A stretch of DNA of 59,307 nt from an uncultured Pelagibacteraceae bacterium (GTDB lineage: Bacteria > Pseudomonadota > Alphaproteobacteria > Pelagibacterales > Pelagibacteraceae): assembly GCA_902579215.1 (NCBI GenBank), contig CACHGH010000006.1, forward strand, positions 1 to 59,307, in the 5' to 3' direction. The position numbers and the translations under genes are program-made. Shown here one piece after another: positions 44,773-53,404 of the stretch (positions within the stretch are counted from its first letter, which is position 1; every line of letters starts with the position of its first letter). Below the pieces are notes generated by a model, which worked only from the letters and a program-made list of their open reading frames with translations, was not told where the DNA came from and did not search any database.

Positions 44773-45297
44773 ATGTCAGAAAAATTAATCATTGATTGGG
44801 ACGAATATAATAAGACTGTAGAAAAATTGGCTATCCAAATACATGAAAGCGGATATAAACCAACGATATTAATTGGAATCATGCGTGGGGCCGCTCCTAT
44901 GATAGATGTCCTAAGTAGGGTTTTTAAATTAAAATGTGGATATTTGGCTGTTGAGTCGTATAGCGGGAAGGGAATTGAAGATGAACAAGGCGATATTGTT
45001 TTTTCAAGAGAAATGAGTTCAATTGCACCAAATATGGGAGGCAGAATTTTATTGTGTGATGATTTATCTGACACAGGTATTACTTTTAATAAGAGTATAG
45101 ACTGGCTAAAAAAATACAAACCAATAAAAGATAAAATTGAAGATATTAAGACAGCTACTCTTTGGAAGAAAAAAAAGTCTACTTTTAATCCAGATTATTG
45201 TGCAGTTAATTTACCTGATAATCCTTGGATTGTTCAGCCATTTGAAATTTACGAAGAAATAAGAATAGAAGATATTAAAAAAAAGCACCACAAATAA
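44773..45297 (+). CDS. gpt: Purine phosphoribosyltransferase (xanthine/hypoxanthine type)
   Basis: Salvages a purine base to its nucleotide with PRPP. The 174-residue protein has the PRPP motif ILLCDDLSDTGIT, an upstream IGIMRGAAPMIDVL and the late base-contacting PDNPWIVQPFE. It ends the plus-strand purine run and offers a salvage branch beside breakdown. A hairpin terminator lies between it and the convergent permease gene. Xanthine or guanine is likely as base, but the exact preference is not set by these motifs. Confidence 0.85.
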   Translation: MSEKLIIDWDEYNKTVEKLAIQIHESGYKPTILIGIMRGAAPMIDVLSRVFKLKCGYLAVESYSGKGIEDEQGDIVFSREMSSIAPNMGGRILLCDDLSDTGITFNKSIDWLKKYKPIKDKIEDIKTATLWKKKKSTFNPDYCAVNLPDNPWIVQPFEIYEEIRIEDIKKKHHK

Positions 45298-45300
45298 AAA

Positions 45301-45320
45301 GGGCGATCTAAAGACCGCCC
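45301..45320. terminator. Bidirectional hairpin terminator between gpt and the purine permease
   Basis: GGGCGATC and GACCGCCC form an eight-position stem with one A-C mismatch around a TAAA loop. A-rich sequence lies before it and T-rich sequence after it, so it can end transcription from both converging genes. Confidence 0.8.
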
Positions 45321-45346
45321 TAAATAAAATTTTAAAACTAATTTGT

Positions 45347-46633
45347 TTAAGCTACAACAAAACTTACAACACTCAAAGCCGCAATAACCCATATAGCTGG
45401 GCTAACGTCCAATCTTCCTGTAAGTAATTTAATTGCTGCATACGATATGAATGCTAAAGCTATTCCATGTGAAATAGAATAAGTAAATGGCATAGCTATC
45501 ATTGCAAGAACAGCAGGCCCTGCTTCGGCTATATCATCCCATTCTATATCCACTATATTTCTAACAAACAAAGTTGCAATATAAATTAATGCAGCTCCAT
45601 CTATTTCTTTAGGCAAACTAGTTGCAAGAGGAGAAAAGAAAAGACACGCAAGGAAAAGTATTCCAATTGTTAACGATGTCATTCCTGTTCTTCCACCAGC
45701 TTTTACACCTGCAGCAGACTCGACATAAGTTGTAACTGTACTAGTACCCATTACAGCACCTGCAACAGTAGAAACACTGTCAGAAAGCATAGCTTTATCA
45801 ATATCCTGTATTTTACCATCACGACCAATTTTTCCTGATACATTAGCAACACTTGTTAGTGTTCCCGCAGTATCAAAAAAGTCTATAAAGAATAATGTAA
45901 AAATAACAGTGACCATTGATGCACTAAGTGCAGCACCCAAGTCAAAAGCAAGCAAGTGAGTCATTGGTGGTGGAGCAGAAACTACTCCATTAAATTTTCC
46001 AAGACCAGTTATCCAAGCAATTGCACTAAAAGCTACAATCCCAATAATTATATTTCCTTTTATTCCTTTTTTTTCCATTACAATCATTGAAATAAATGCC
46101 CCAGCTCCTAATAATAGAAGTGGATTAGACAAGTCTCCCAACTGTACAAGTGTAACAGGATTATCTGCAGTTAAGCCCATTATTTCAAAACCTATAATTG
46201 CTAAAAATAATCCAATACCTGCTCCAATTCCAAGTTTTAAACTTTTTGGTATTGAATTAATTAACCAAGCTCTTATTGGTGTTAATGAAATAATTAAGAA
46301 GACTACACCGGCAACAAGAACAGCACCTAATGCTTCTGCTGGAGTATATTTCATACCCAAACAAACTCCATAAGCAATAAATGCATTTATTCCCATTCCT
46401 GGCGCAAGTCCTACTGGCCAAGTTTTGGCGTAAAATGCAGCAATAAAACATGCCAACGCTGCTGCGAGGGCTGTTGCTGTGAAAACTCCACCAAAGTCAA
46501 ACCCACCATCGGAAAGTATGACAGGATTTAAAAACATTATGTATGCCATTGTAAGAAAAGTACTTACTCCAGCTACAACTTCAGTTTTAAAATCCGTTTT
46601 ATGTTTTCTATAATCAAAGTATTTATCTAACAT
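45347..46633 (-). CDS. NCS2 family purine permease (AzgA/PbuG-like)
   Basis: Proton-linked inner-membrane uptake protein for guanine, hypoxanthine or adenine. The 428 residues form about 12-14 membrane segments. Motifs are TEVVAGVSTFLTMAYIMFLN, GLAPGMGINAFIAYGVCLG, IGLFLAIIGFE, FFIDFFDTAGTLTSVAN and SAAGVKAGGRTGMTSL, all of the AzgA branch and not the UraA/XanQ branch. A strong GGAGGT precedes the ATG. It converges on the purine catabolic run, which it probably feeds. No purine riboswitch was recognised upstream. Confidence 0.9.
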   Translation of the reverse strand: MLDKYFDYRKHKTDFKTEVVAGVSTFLTMAYIMFLNPVILSDGGFDFGGVFTATALAAALACFIAAFYAKTWPVGLAPGMGINAFIAYGVCLGMKYTPAEALGAVLVAGVVFLIISLTPIRAWLINSIPKSLKLGIGAGIGLFLAIIGFEIMGLTADNPVTLVQLGDLSNPLLLLGAGAFISMIVMEKKGIKGNIIIGIVAFSAIAWITGLGKFNGVVSAPPPMTHLLAFDLGAALSASMVTVIFTLFFIDFFDTAGTLTSVANVSGKIGRDGKIQDIDKAMLSDSVSTVAGAVMGTSTVTTYVESAAGVKAGGRTGMTSLTIGILFLACLFFSPLATSLPKEIDGAALIYIATLFVRNIVDIEWDDIAEAGPAVLAMIAMPFTYSISHGIALAFISYAAIKLLTGRLDVSPAIWVIAALSVVSFVVA

Positions 46634-46785
46634 TTGACCTCCAAGTTAGTTGCAACTTAATTGATTCGATGATTAAAATCTCTTTTTATTAATAAAAAAA
46701 ATTGAATTTCTGAATAAACTGATAATTTATACAACTTAAAAGTTAATATTTGTGGTACTTATTAAGTGATATTTTAAAATAAAAA

Positions 46786-47088
46786 ATGAAAATAACTCAC
46801 TTTTTAATACTGGTATTTTTACTAATTTTTGTTTCTGGATGTGAGACGATCAAAAAAAAATCTGACGAGGTAGTAAAAAAAGAAAATAAAAAATTAAGTA
46901 AATTTATTGGACAACCAGAATCGGAATTAAAAATAGTTATGGGCAACCCTGACACTGAAAGCAAGTCTGAAACTGGTACTAAAATTTTAATTTACAACAC
47001 AAAAAAATATGGGATTCCTTGTGAAAGAAAATTTGAAGTAGACGAAAATAAAATGGTTATTGGATTTAATTCAAAAGGGTGTTTTTAA
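46786..47088 (+). CDS. Small lipoprotein, BamE/SmpA-like pattern
   Basis: A 100-residue lipoprotein with signal ITHFLILVFLLIFVSGC; the lipobox is VSGC. A lysine-rich linker (KKKSDEVVKKENKKLSK) follows, then FIGQPESELKIVMGNPD and a beta-rich end with two cysteines. The G-x-P-x-x-E-L...MGNPD pattern recalls small outer-membrane lipoproteins of the BamE/SmpA fold, but a BamE role is not shown. It is a single-gene unit, ended by a strong hairpin. Confidence 0.75.
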   Translation: MKITHFLILVFLLIFVSGCETIKKKSDEVVKKENKKLSKFIGQPESELKIVMGNPDTESKSETGTKILIYNTKKYGIPCERKFEVDENKMVIGFNSKGCF

Positions 47089-47103
47089 AAATAATTTTAA
47101 ATC

Positions 47104-47124
47104 TGTGGGGATTTTCTCCCCACA
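47104..47124. terminator. Bidirectional hairpin terminator between lipoprotein gene and hsp20
   Basis: Perfect eight-base stem TGTGGGGA / TCCCCACA with a TTTTC loop. It lies between two converging genes, with AT-rich sequence on both sides. Confidence 0.8.
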
Positions 47125-47139
47125 AATAAGGTTATTTAC

Positions 47140-47586
47140 TTATTTAATTTCAATAAGTTTTTTCTTTTTATATTCTGGGATAATTCTTTCACAAGCTATC
47201 GTCAAAAGACCATCTTTAAGTTCTGCGCCACCTACTTTTACATCATCTGCAATTGTAAATGATCTTGCAAATTGTCTTTGCGAAATACCCTTGTGAATAA
47301 TTTCACCATCTTCATTTTTATTTTCAGACTTATTAACTTGTTTTGTTTTAACAGTTAATAAATTGTCTTCAAATTCAACCTCAACATCCTTTTTACTAAA
47401 ACCAGCTAAGGCTAATTCAATTGAATATTTATCCTTTCCAGTTTTTCTTATATTGTATGGTGGATAGTTTGACTGCATAGTCAAACCTCCATTACCCAAC
47501 ATATTTTCAAATTGATCAAACATGTCGTCAAAACCAATTGAAAAAGGTCTTAGTGAGTTGAATATAGATAAATCCTTACTTGTCAT
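47140..47586 (-). CDS. Small heat shock protein, Hsp20/IbpA family
   Basis: ATP-independent holding chaperone for unfolding proteins. From the ATG at 47586 the 148 residues comprise a short N-terminal arm (PFSIGFDDMFDQFENML), the alpha-crystallin domain (YPPYNIRKTGKDKYSIELAL, VEFEDNLLTVKTKQ, RQFARSFTIADDVKV, LKDGLLTIACER) and a tail ending with a KKLIEIK motif near IPEYKKK. The ATG is preceded by AAAGGAGGATATT, a strong ribosome site; an in-frame upstream codon at 47607 is ignored for that reason. Its promoter looks RpoH-dependent. Confidence 0.94.
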   Translation of the reverse strand: MTSKDLSIFNSLRPFSIGFDDMFDQFENMLGNGGLTMQSNYPPYNIRKTGKDKYSIELALAGFSKKDVEVEFEDNLLTVKTKQVNKSENKNEDGEIIHKGISQRQFARSFTIADDVKVGGAELKDGLLTIACERIIPEYKKKKLIEIK

Positions 47587-47590
47587 AATA

Positions 47591-47609
47591 TCCTCCTTTA
47601 TTAGCAAGG
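47591..47609 (-). promoter_or_regulatory. Possible SD-masking hairpin in the hsp20 leader
   Basis: On the minus strand CCTT (47606-47609), loop GCTAATA, AAGG (47595-47598) can fold over part of the AAGGAGGA ribosome-binding site. A TTGCT block in the loop side recalls ROSE thermometers, but only four pairs form, so this is tentative. Confidence 0.3.
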
Positions 47610-47648
47610 TTGTTTTTTGTAAGCCCCATTAGGCAACTTACAGATTAT

Positions 47649-47676
47649 ATATGGTAACTATTTTTATTTTTTCAAG
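47649..47676 (-). promoter_or_regulatory. Predicted RpoH (sigma-32) heat shock promoter of hsp20
   Basis: On the minus strand CTTGAAA (47670-47676) is followed after 13 bases by TACCATAT (47649-47656), close to the heat-shock consensus CTTGAAA and CCCCATNT. It lies about 60 bases ahead of the hsp20 ATG. Confidence 0.65.
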
Positions 47677-47686
47677 TTTGAATTTT

Positions 47687-49762
47687 TCAAATTTTTTTTG
47701 AAATCTTTAAAGCAAAAGCATAATCTATTGCAATCTCCTCAATTGCTCCGTCTCTACCGGATTTGCCTCCATGCCCAGCCTTCATTTCAGTTTTTAATAG
47801 AAGAAGATTATTATCAGTTTTATAATCTCTTAATTTTGCAGTAAATTTTGCCGGCTCATCAAATAAAACTCTATTATCACTTAAACTTGTAGTAATTAAA
47901 ATGTGAGGGTAATCCATTTTTTTTATGTTGTTATATGGCGCATATGAATAAATATAATCGAAATGATCCTTATTTTCTTTTGCATTTCCAAACTCATCAA
48001 ATTCACCTACGGTTAATGGTAATGAATGATCAAGGTTTGTCGTTAATGAGTCTACAAAAGGAACAGCCATAATAATCCCAAGAAATAAATCGGGAGCTTG
48101 ATTGACTACTGCTCCCATTAGCAACCCTCCAGCTGACCCACCCATTCCAATTATTTTTCCTTTAGTGGTATAATTTTTTTTAATTAAAAATTCTGCAGCT
48201 GCGATATAATCTTTAAAGGTATTTTTTTTATTTAGAAGTTTTCCTTCTTTCCACCATTTCATTCCTCTTTCCATGCCTCCTCTTATATGTGCAGTAACCC
48301 ATATTATATTTCTATCTATTAGACTTAATCTCGTTGAAGAAAAACCAGGAGACATTGAGCTTCCATATGAGCCATACCCATAAAGCAATAGATTTGATGA
48401 TCCATCTATTTTAGTATTTTTATGCCTAGTAACCGTGATAGGAACCATTCTTCCATCATGAGAAGGGCATTCCAGTCTTTCAACTATGTAATCATTTGGA
48501 TCATGACCAGATGGAATTTCTTGTTCTTTAACAAGCTTTTTATCATTTGTTTTTAAATTATATAAAAATGTTTTACCTGGAGTTTTAGGAGAAGAGTATG
48601 AAAGATAAACTTCATCTGTATTTTTATCTTTTTGTTTTAATGATATTCCAGGAACAATTACTTTTTCATCAACAAAATTTAAATCATCTTCTTTACCAGT
48701 TTTAGGGTTTCTTATAATCAATTTGCCTAAAGCGTTTGATGTTTCCGATCTAATAATCCAATCTTTTAAAAATACTAGCCCACCTATTAATACTTCATCT
48801 TTAGCCTGGACAAACGTTTTCCAATTTTGATTAGATAGATCATCACAAAAATCTATTTTAAAATCCTCAGCATCTTCATTTGTATGTAAATAGAATTTCC
48901 CGTCCCATGAATTAACTGAATAAATTACTCCTTTTTTTCTTTTTTTAATAAGTTTAGGTTTAGGATTCTCCTCATCTATTCCAAAGTAATATTGTTCAGA
49001 AGTATTATGATCTGATGTTGTTATAAAATAATACTTTTCATCTGAACTTATACCTATACTAACTGTAAACGCTTCACTTTTTTCTTGAAATATTAATTCA
49101 TCATCATTAACAGATGTCCCCAATCTGTGCCTAAATATTTTTCGTGGTCTATGATGTTCATCAAGTTTTGAATAATAAATAAATTTATCATCTAAACTAA
49201 AAGTTATCCCACCACTTGTTTCTTCAATTTTTTCTGTAACAAGCTCTTTAGATTTAATATCTCTAACGTAAATTGTATAATACTCAGATCCTTTTAGATC
49301 TAGAGAGTAACCAAGATATTTATCATTAAAACTTACTTCTAAATCTCCAACTCCAAAATATTCAGTTTTTAATTTTTGTTTTTCTTTATCGCCATCCCAT
49401 ATTTCTTCGATTTTATCAGAGCCAATTTTTTTTCTTAGCTTAATGGAATAATTTCCTTTAGTTGTAGTTTTTGTCCAATATTCATAATCTTTATCTTTAT
49501 ATGGTAAAGATTCATCATCTAATTTTATTCTTCCTTTAATTTCATCAAATAATTGTTTTTGTATATTTTTAGTGTCTTTTAAATGATGTTCTGTAAATGC
49601 ATTTTCATCTTCAAGATACTTCCTTACATCTGGCAATAGTTTTGAACTATCTTTTAAAACATCAAGTATATTTGATTGATGTATCCAGCTATAATTATCC
49701 TCCCATTCAATGTTGTGACAAGTTTTCATTTCTAGTTTTTTTTCTAGCCGTGGTGTTTTCAT
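47687..49762 (-). CDS. ptrB: Oligopeptidase B / prolyl oligopeptidase family (S9A)
   Basis: Cytoplasmic serine peptidase of family S9. The 691 residues have a beta-propeller first part (KDYEYWTKTTTKGNYSI, YYSKLDEHHRPRKIFRHRLG) and a C-terminal alpha/beta-hydrolase domain: LLLYGYGSYG, AHIRGGMERGMKWW, nucleophile elbow GMGGSAGGLLMG, and catalytic histidine in KAGHGGKSGRDG. These features favour oligopeptidase B, which cuts after basic residues. No signal peptide. It is divergent from a DnaJ gene across only 18 bases. Confidence 0.92.
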   Translation of the reverse strand: MKTPRLEKKLEMKTCHNIEWEDNYSWIHQSNILDVLKDSSKLLPDVRKYLEDENAFTEHHLKDTKNIQKQLFDEIKGRIKLDDESLPYKDKDYEYWTKTTTKGNYSIKLRKKIGSDKIEEIWDGDKEKQKLKTEYFGVGDLEVSFNDKYLGYSLDLKGSEYYTIYVRDIKSKELVTEKIEETSGGITFSLDDKFIYYSKLDEHHRPRKIFRHRLGTSVNDDELIFQEKSEAFTVSIGISSDEKYYFITTSDHNTSEQYYFGIDEENPKPKLIKKRKKGVIYSVNSWDGKFYLHTNEDAEDFKIDFCDDLSNQNWKTFVQAKDEVLIGGLVFLKDWIIRSETSNALGKLIIRNPKTGKEDDLNFVDEKVIVPGISLKQKDKNTDEVYLSYSSPKTPGKTFLYNLKTNDKKLVKEQEIPSGHDPNDYIVERLECPSHDGRMVPITVTRHKNTKIDGSSNLLLYGYGSYGSSMSPGFSSTRLSLIDRNIIWVTAHIRGGMERGMKWWKEGKLLNKKNTFKDYIAAAEFLIKKNYTTKGKIIGMGGSAGGLLMGAVVNQAPDLFLGIIMAVPFVDSLTTNLDHSLPLTVGEFDEFGNAKENKDHFDYIYSYAPYNNIKKMDYPHILITTSLSDNRVLFDEPAKFTAKLRDYKTDNNLLLLKTEMKAGHGGKSGRDGAIEEIAIDYAFALKISKKI

Positions 49763-49780
49763 AATAATATAATCTAATAC

Positions 49781-50290
49781 ATGAATATTTTTTTTATAAC
49801 ACTTATTATTTTTGTCCTAGTTTATCTAATTTTAAACTGGTTTATTAAGACATCTTCAAAAAAAATTTCTAAAGTAGTAAGATCAATTACAATAGCTCTG
49901 GCAGTAATTTTAGCAATAATAATGGCATATGCTGGAAGATATATATTTTCCTTACCTTTTATGCTTATGATATTGCCATTGATAAAGACTAAAGCAGGCT
50001 TAAGTCTTTTTAAGATTTTAAGATTATGGAGTTTACTCAGATTATTAAAAAATTCTGGAAGATTTAATTTTAGTAATTTTAATAAAAATTTAAATACTCA
50101 AAGTATTTCATTAGACGAAGCTTATAAAATTCTGAATCTAGACTCAAAAAAGAAATATAAAAAAGAGGATGTGTTAAAATCATATAAAAAAATAATGAAG
50201 AAAATTCATCCAGATGTAAGTCCAGAATTAAGTAGATTGGCAGCGATAGTCAATGAAGCAAAAGAAATTGTTTTAAAAGATCTAACTTAA
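49781..50290 (+). CDS. Membrane-anchored J-domain protein
   Basis: Small co-chaperone with N-terminal membrane segments and a C-terminal J domain. In 169 residues, residues 1-20 and about 35-75 are hydrophobic (FFITLIIFVLVYLILNWF; IALAVILAIIMAYAGRYIF). The C-terminus reads SLDEAYKILNL, SYKKIMKKIHPDVSPE with the essential HPD, and ends like the Tim14/Pam18 group. It should recruit DnaK to the inner membrane. A TATAAT box ends seven bases before the ATG. Its stop shares TTAA with the convergent GT9 gene. Confidence 0.88.
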   Translation: MNIFFITLIIFVLVYLILNWFIKTSSKKISKVVRSITIALAVILAIIMAYAGRYIFSLPFMLMILPLIKTKAGLSLFKILRLWSLLRLLKNSGRFNFSNFNKNLNTQSISLDEAYKILNLDSKKKYKKEDVLKSYKKIMKKIHPDVSPELSRLAAIVNEAKEIVLKDLT

Positions 50291-51249
50291 TTTAATAACT
50301 TTTTAAATTTCTGAAAAATTTTTTCGGGGTTAATTTTATTTTTACCATGTGTATCATGGGTAACAGTGGTCTCTCCATCAGGTATAATCGGATGCATTTT
50401 TGAACTATAATTTCCATATACCAAAGGTGTGTCAGACATTAAAACTATAGTTTCTACTTGTAGAGCTGCAGACAAATGACTAAAACTAGAATCATTACAT
50501 ATTGCAATATTACAATTTTTAATTATTGGAAGTATATCTTCTAATCGCATTTTATCTAAAGCTACACACCTCTCTTTAAACTTTGAATTAAGAATTTCAT
50601 TTAAAATAATTTGTTCTTTTTCATTTTGTCCAGTCGCTAAAAAAAATTTACAATCATTGTAATGTGAAACTGACATTTCCATAAATTTTAATATTATTTC
50701 TGGTGGTATTCTTTTGGTTTCACCTGAACCGCCTATCCCAAGAAGAATATTTTTTTGATTAATATTGATATTAAAATTTTTTTGAGCTTTTTTTACATCA
50801 TTTTCATTTAAAATAATTACAGGGTTACTATCAACATCTAGGTCGATCTCTTTTTTTAAAAATTTTTTTGCAGCATCAATGATATGTTGATTTTTTTTTT
50901 CAAATAATGGATATTGATAAACTTTTTTAATACCAGCTATTTTGGCAATTATATTAAATCTTAGGGAAGAATTAAAAATAAAGGCTTTATCAAAGTTATG
51001 ATTTTTTAGTTCTTTAATCAAAGTTATAGTTCCAAAAAAACCATCGTGTCTGTTTTTTTTATTATTTCTTTCTAAATATATTATTTGGCCAATGTATTTA
51101 TTATTTTTTATAAAATGAGAAATTTTTGAATTTTCTTTAGCTAAAATACTGACCTGAGTGTTAAATTTTTTAGCAATTGCTTCGATAAACGGTAAAAAAA
51201 TTACCATATCCCCAATACCCATTCTATTTTGAATTGCTAATATTTTCAT
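50287..51249 (-). CDS. Glycosyltransferase family 9 (heptosyltransferase-like)
   Basis: ADP-heptose-type transferase, likely in lipopolysaccharide core assembly. The 320 residues begin KILAIQNRMGIGDMVIFLPF, with LLGIGGSGETKRIPPE in the middle and the family motif CNDSSFSHLSAALQVETIVL near the end. No other LPS core gene is adjacent. Acceptor and donor are not known; heptosyltransferase is by family resemblance. Divergent from the DapA-like gene across 51 bases. Confidence 0.85.
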   Translation of the reverse strand: MKILAIQNRMGIGDMVIFLPFIEAIAKKFNTQVSILAKENSKISHFIKNNKYIGQIIYLERNNKKNRHDGFFGTITLIKELKNHNFDKAFIFNSSLRFNIIAKIAGIKKVYQYPLFEKKNQHIIDAAKKFLKKEIDLDVDSNPVIILNENDVKKAQKNFNININQKNILLGIGGSGETKRIPPEIILKFMEMSVSHYNDCKFFLATGQNEKEQIILNEILNSKFKERCVALDKMRLEDILPIIKNCNIAICNDSSFSHLSAALQVETIVLMSDTPLVYGNYSSKMHPIIPDGETTVTHDTHGKNKINPEKIFQKFKKLLN

Positions 51250-51300
51250 AATTATACTTTATAATCTTTACTAAATTTTTTTTTTATATAAATTTTAAAT

Positions 51301-52182
51301 ATGAATGAAATTAAAGGCATTTATGCGGCCACTTTATCAGTTCTTGATAGTAATTTAGCTTTAAATATAGAAAAAACAATATTACATGCAGAAAATCTAA
51401 TTGATATTGGTTGTCATGGAGCAGCGGTATTTGGAAGTACTGGCCAATCACAACTAATATCAGTAAGTGAAAAAATTCAACTAATAAATAAGTTATCTAA
51501 AAGCAAATATAAAAATAAATATATAATCGGCACAGGTCTTAATTCTTTAAGCGAAACAATTAATTTAATGAAAATATCAAACTCTTTAAATTTTAAAGAT
51601 TATTTGATTATGCCCCCAGCTTACTACAAGTACAGGGATGAAGATGTAATAAGGTATTATACAAAAATTTTAGAGTCGATAAAGGACTGTAGAATAATTC
51701 TTTATAATTTTGAAAAACTTTGTGGCTATAAATTTAGCATAGAATGCATCCAAACTCTTGTAAAGCTGTTTCCGAAACAAATAGTAGGAGTGAAAGATAG
51801 TTCTTATAATTTATATGAAAACTTAAAAATTAAAAATTTTTTAATTTTTCCAGGATCTGAAGAAAAATTATTAAAAGGTTTAGAATTAGGTTGTAGCGGA
51901 ATCATTAGTGCGACATGCAATGTAACTGCACCATTAGCTAGAAAAGTTTATGATGATTTTGAACAAGGTAAAAAACAAACTTCAAATGAAAAATTATGCA
52001 GTGTTAGGAAAGTTTTTGATAAATATAATCTTATTTCGGGTTTACATAGTTTTATGGCTCAAAAAGATAAAATATATGAAAATGTTATACCAACACTTAG
52101 TTTATTATCCAAAAATGATAAAAAAAAATTATTTGAAGATTTAGACAAATTAGATTTTAATATAGATAATTTAAAAGAATAA
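51301..52182 (+). CDS. Dihydrodipicolinate synthase family aldolase/lyase
   Basis: Class I aldolase of the DapA/NanA superfamily. The 293 residues form the TIM barrel: GIYAATLSVLD, GCHGAAVFGSTGQSQLIS, GTGLNSLSETI, the tyrosine in RIILYNFEKLCG, and the Schiff-base lysine in IVGVKDSSYN. The GSTGQ in place of GTTGE and the neighbourhood (GT9, Cfa) do not favour lysine synthesis; it may act on another 2-keto acid such as a sugar acid. Two bases separate it from cfa. Substrate unknown. Confidence 0.82.
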   Translation: MNEIKGIYAATLSVLDSNLALNIEKTILHAENLIDIGCHGAAVFGSTGQSQLISVSEKIQLINKLSKSKYKNKYIIGTGLNSLSETINLMKISNSLNFKDYLIMPPAYYKYRDEDVIRYYTKILESIKDCRIILYNFEKLCGYKFSIECIQTLVKLFPKQIVGVKDSSYNLYENLKIKNFLIFPGSEEKLLKGLELGCSGIISATCNVTAPLARKVYDDFEQGKKQTSNEKLCSVRKVFDKYNLISGLHSFMAQKDKIYENVIPTLSLLSKNDKKKLFEDLDKLDFNIDNLKE

Positions 52183-52184
52183 AA

Positions 52185-53372
52185 ATGAATTTGTCCCAGT
52201 TTTGTGAAAATCTGTTTAAAGAAGATGGTTTTATTCTTATTGATGCAAATTCTAAAGAATATGTCATTGGCAAACCTAAAAAAAATCCTCCAATCAAATT
52301 AACTATTTTAGACAAAAAACTTCATTATAAACTTCTTTTTCTTCCAGATTTATATTTTGGTGAAGCATATACCGATGGTTCAATCAAGTTAGAAAATGGA
52401 TCTTTGACTGAATTTTTAGAATTGACTATGAAAAATATTGGAAGAGGTGATACTAATTACTATTCTAAGATATTAAATAAACTCAGAGGCACTTATAGAT
52501 ATTTGACTAGTTTTAATTTAATTTCTAAATCGAAGACTAATGTTGCTCATCATTATGATATTTCTGAAAAACTTTATGATTTTTTCTTAGATAAAAATAG
52601 ACAATATTCATGTGCATATTTTAAAAATGATAATGATACTTTAGAAACCGCACAAGAAAATAAAATAAAACACATAATAAAAAAACTAAATTTAAAGCCT
52701 AATCAAAAAGTGTTAGATATAGGTTCTGGATGGGGAACATTAGCGATTGAAATTGCAAAACAATCTAAATGTGAAGTTTTAGGGATTACACTTTCAGAAA
52801 ACCAGTTACAATATAGTTTAGACAAAGTAAGAGAGCTTAATCTTGAAAACCAGGTAAGTTTTAAACTATTGGATTATAGAGAATTAAATGAAAAATTTGA
52901 TAGGATAGTTAGCGTAGGCATGTTTGAACACGTAGGAAGAAAATTTTATAAAAAATATTTTAACAAAGTATCTGAACTTCTAAATAATGATGGGGTAGCA
53001 TTAATTCACACGATAGGATCTTCGAACCCTCCAAGAGACCCACACCCATGGATTACAAAATATATTTTTCCAGGAGGATACACTCCAAGCCTCAGCGAAA
53101 TAGCTAGACCAATTGAAAATTCCGGTTTGGTAATTTCAGATATGGAAGTATTAAGATTACATTATTCCCATACTTTAAGGCATTGGAAAGAGAGATTTTT
53201 AGGTAAAAGAGAGAAAGTTTTAGAGCTTTTTGATGAAAAGTTTTTGAGAATGTGGGAATTTTATCTAGCGGGATGCGAGATGGCTTTTAAATGGGGAGAT
53301 CAGGTTGTATTTCAATTACAACTAACAAAAAACTTCACTTCAGTTCCAAATACAAGGGACTATATTTATTAA
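52185..53372 (+). CDS. cfa: Cyclopropane-fatty-acyl-phospholipid synthase family methyltransferase
   Basis: SAM-dependent enzyme acting on unsaturated acyl chains of membrane phospholipids. The 395 residues have an N-terminal lipid-binding part (YFGEAYTDGSIKLENG) and a methyltransferase domain: VAHHYDISEKLYDFFLD, CAYFKNDNDTLETAQE, VLDIGSGWGTLAIEIA, SVGMFEHVGRKFY, IFPGGYTPSLSE, and HYSHTLRHWKERF near the end. Complete. Some family members make other methylated fatty acids, so cyclopropanation is likely but not certain. Confidence 0.92.
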   Translation: MNLSQFCENLFKEDGFILIDANSKEYVIGKPKKNPPIKLTILDKKLHYKLLFLPDLYFGEAYTDGSIKLENGSLTEFLELTMKNIGRGDTNYYSKILNKLRGTYRYLTSFNLISKSKTNVAHHYDISEKLYDFFLDKNRQYSCAYFKNDNDTLETAQENKIKHIIKKLNLKPNQKVLDIGSGWGTLAIEIAKQSKCEVLGITLSENQLQYSLDKVRELNLENQVSFKLLDYRELNEKFDRIVSVGMFEHVGRKFYKKYFNKVSELLNNDGVALIHTIGSSNPPRDPHPWITKYIFPGGYTPSLSEIARPIENSGLVISDMEVLRLHYSHTLRHWKERFLGKREKVLELFDEKFLRMWEFYLAGCEMAFKWGDQVVFQLQLTKNFTSVPNTRDYIY

Positions 53373-53404
53373 TTATTTATTGATAAATTTAAGTTTGGCC
53401 ATTT

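Noticed and set aside
44748-45119. 123-codon minus-strand frame opposite the phosphoribosyltransferase gene
   Set aside because: The plus strand encodes a complete PRPP motif and fits the purine cluster; the minus frame has no recognisable pattern.
46634-46785. Searched for a purine riboswitch upstream of the purine permease gene
   Set aside because: The conserved core blocks of the purine aptamer are absent; only a short AAGTT/AACTT inverted repeat is seen.
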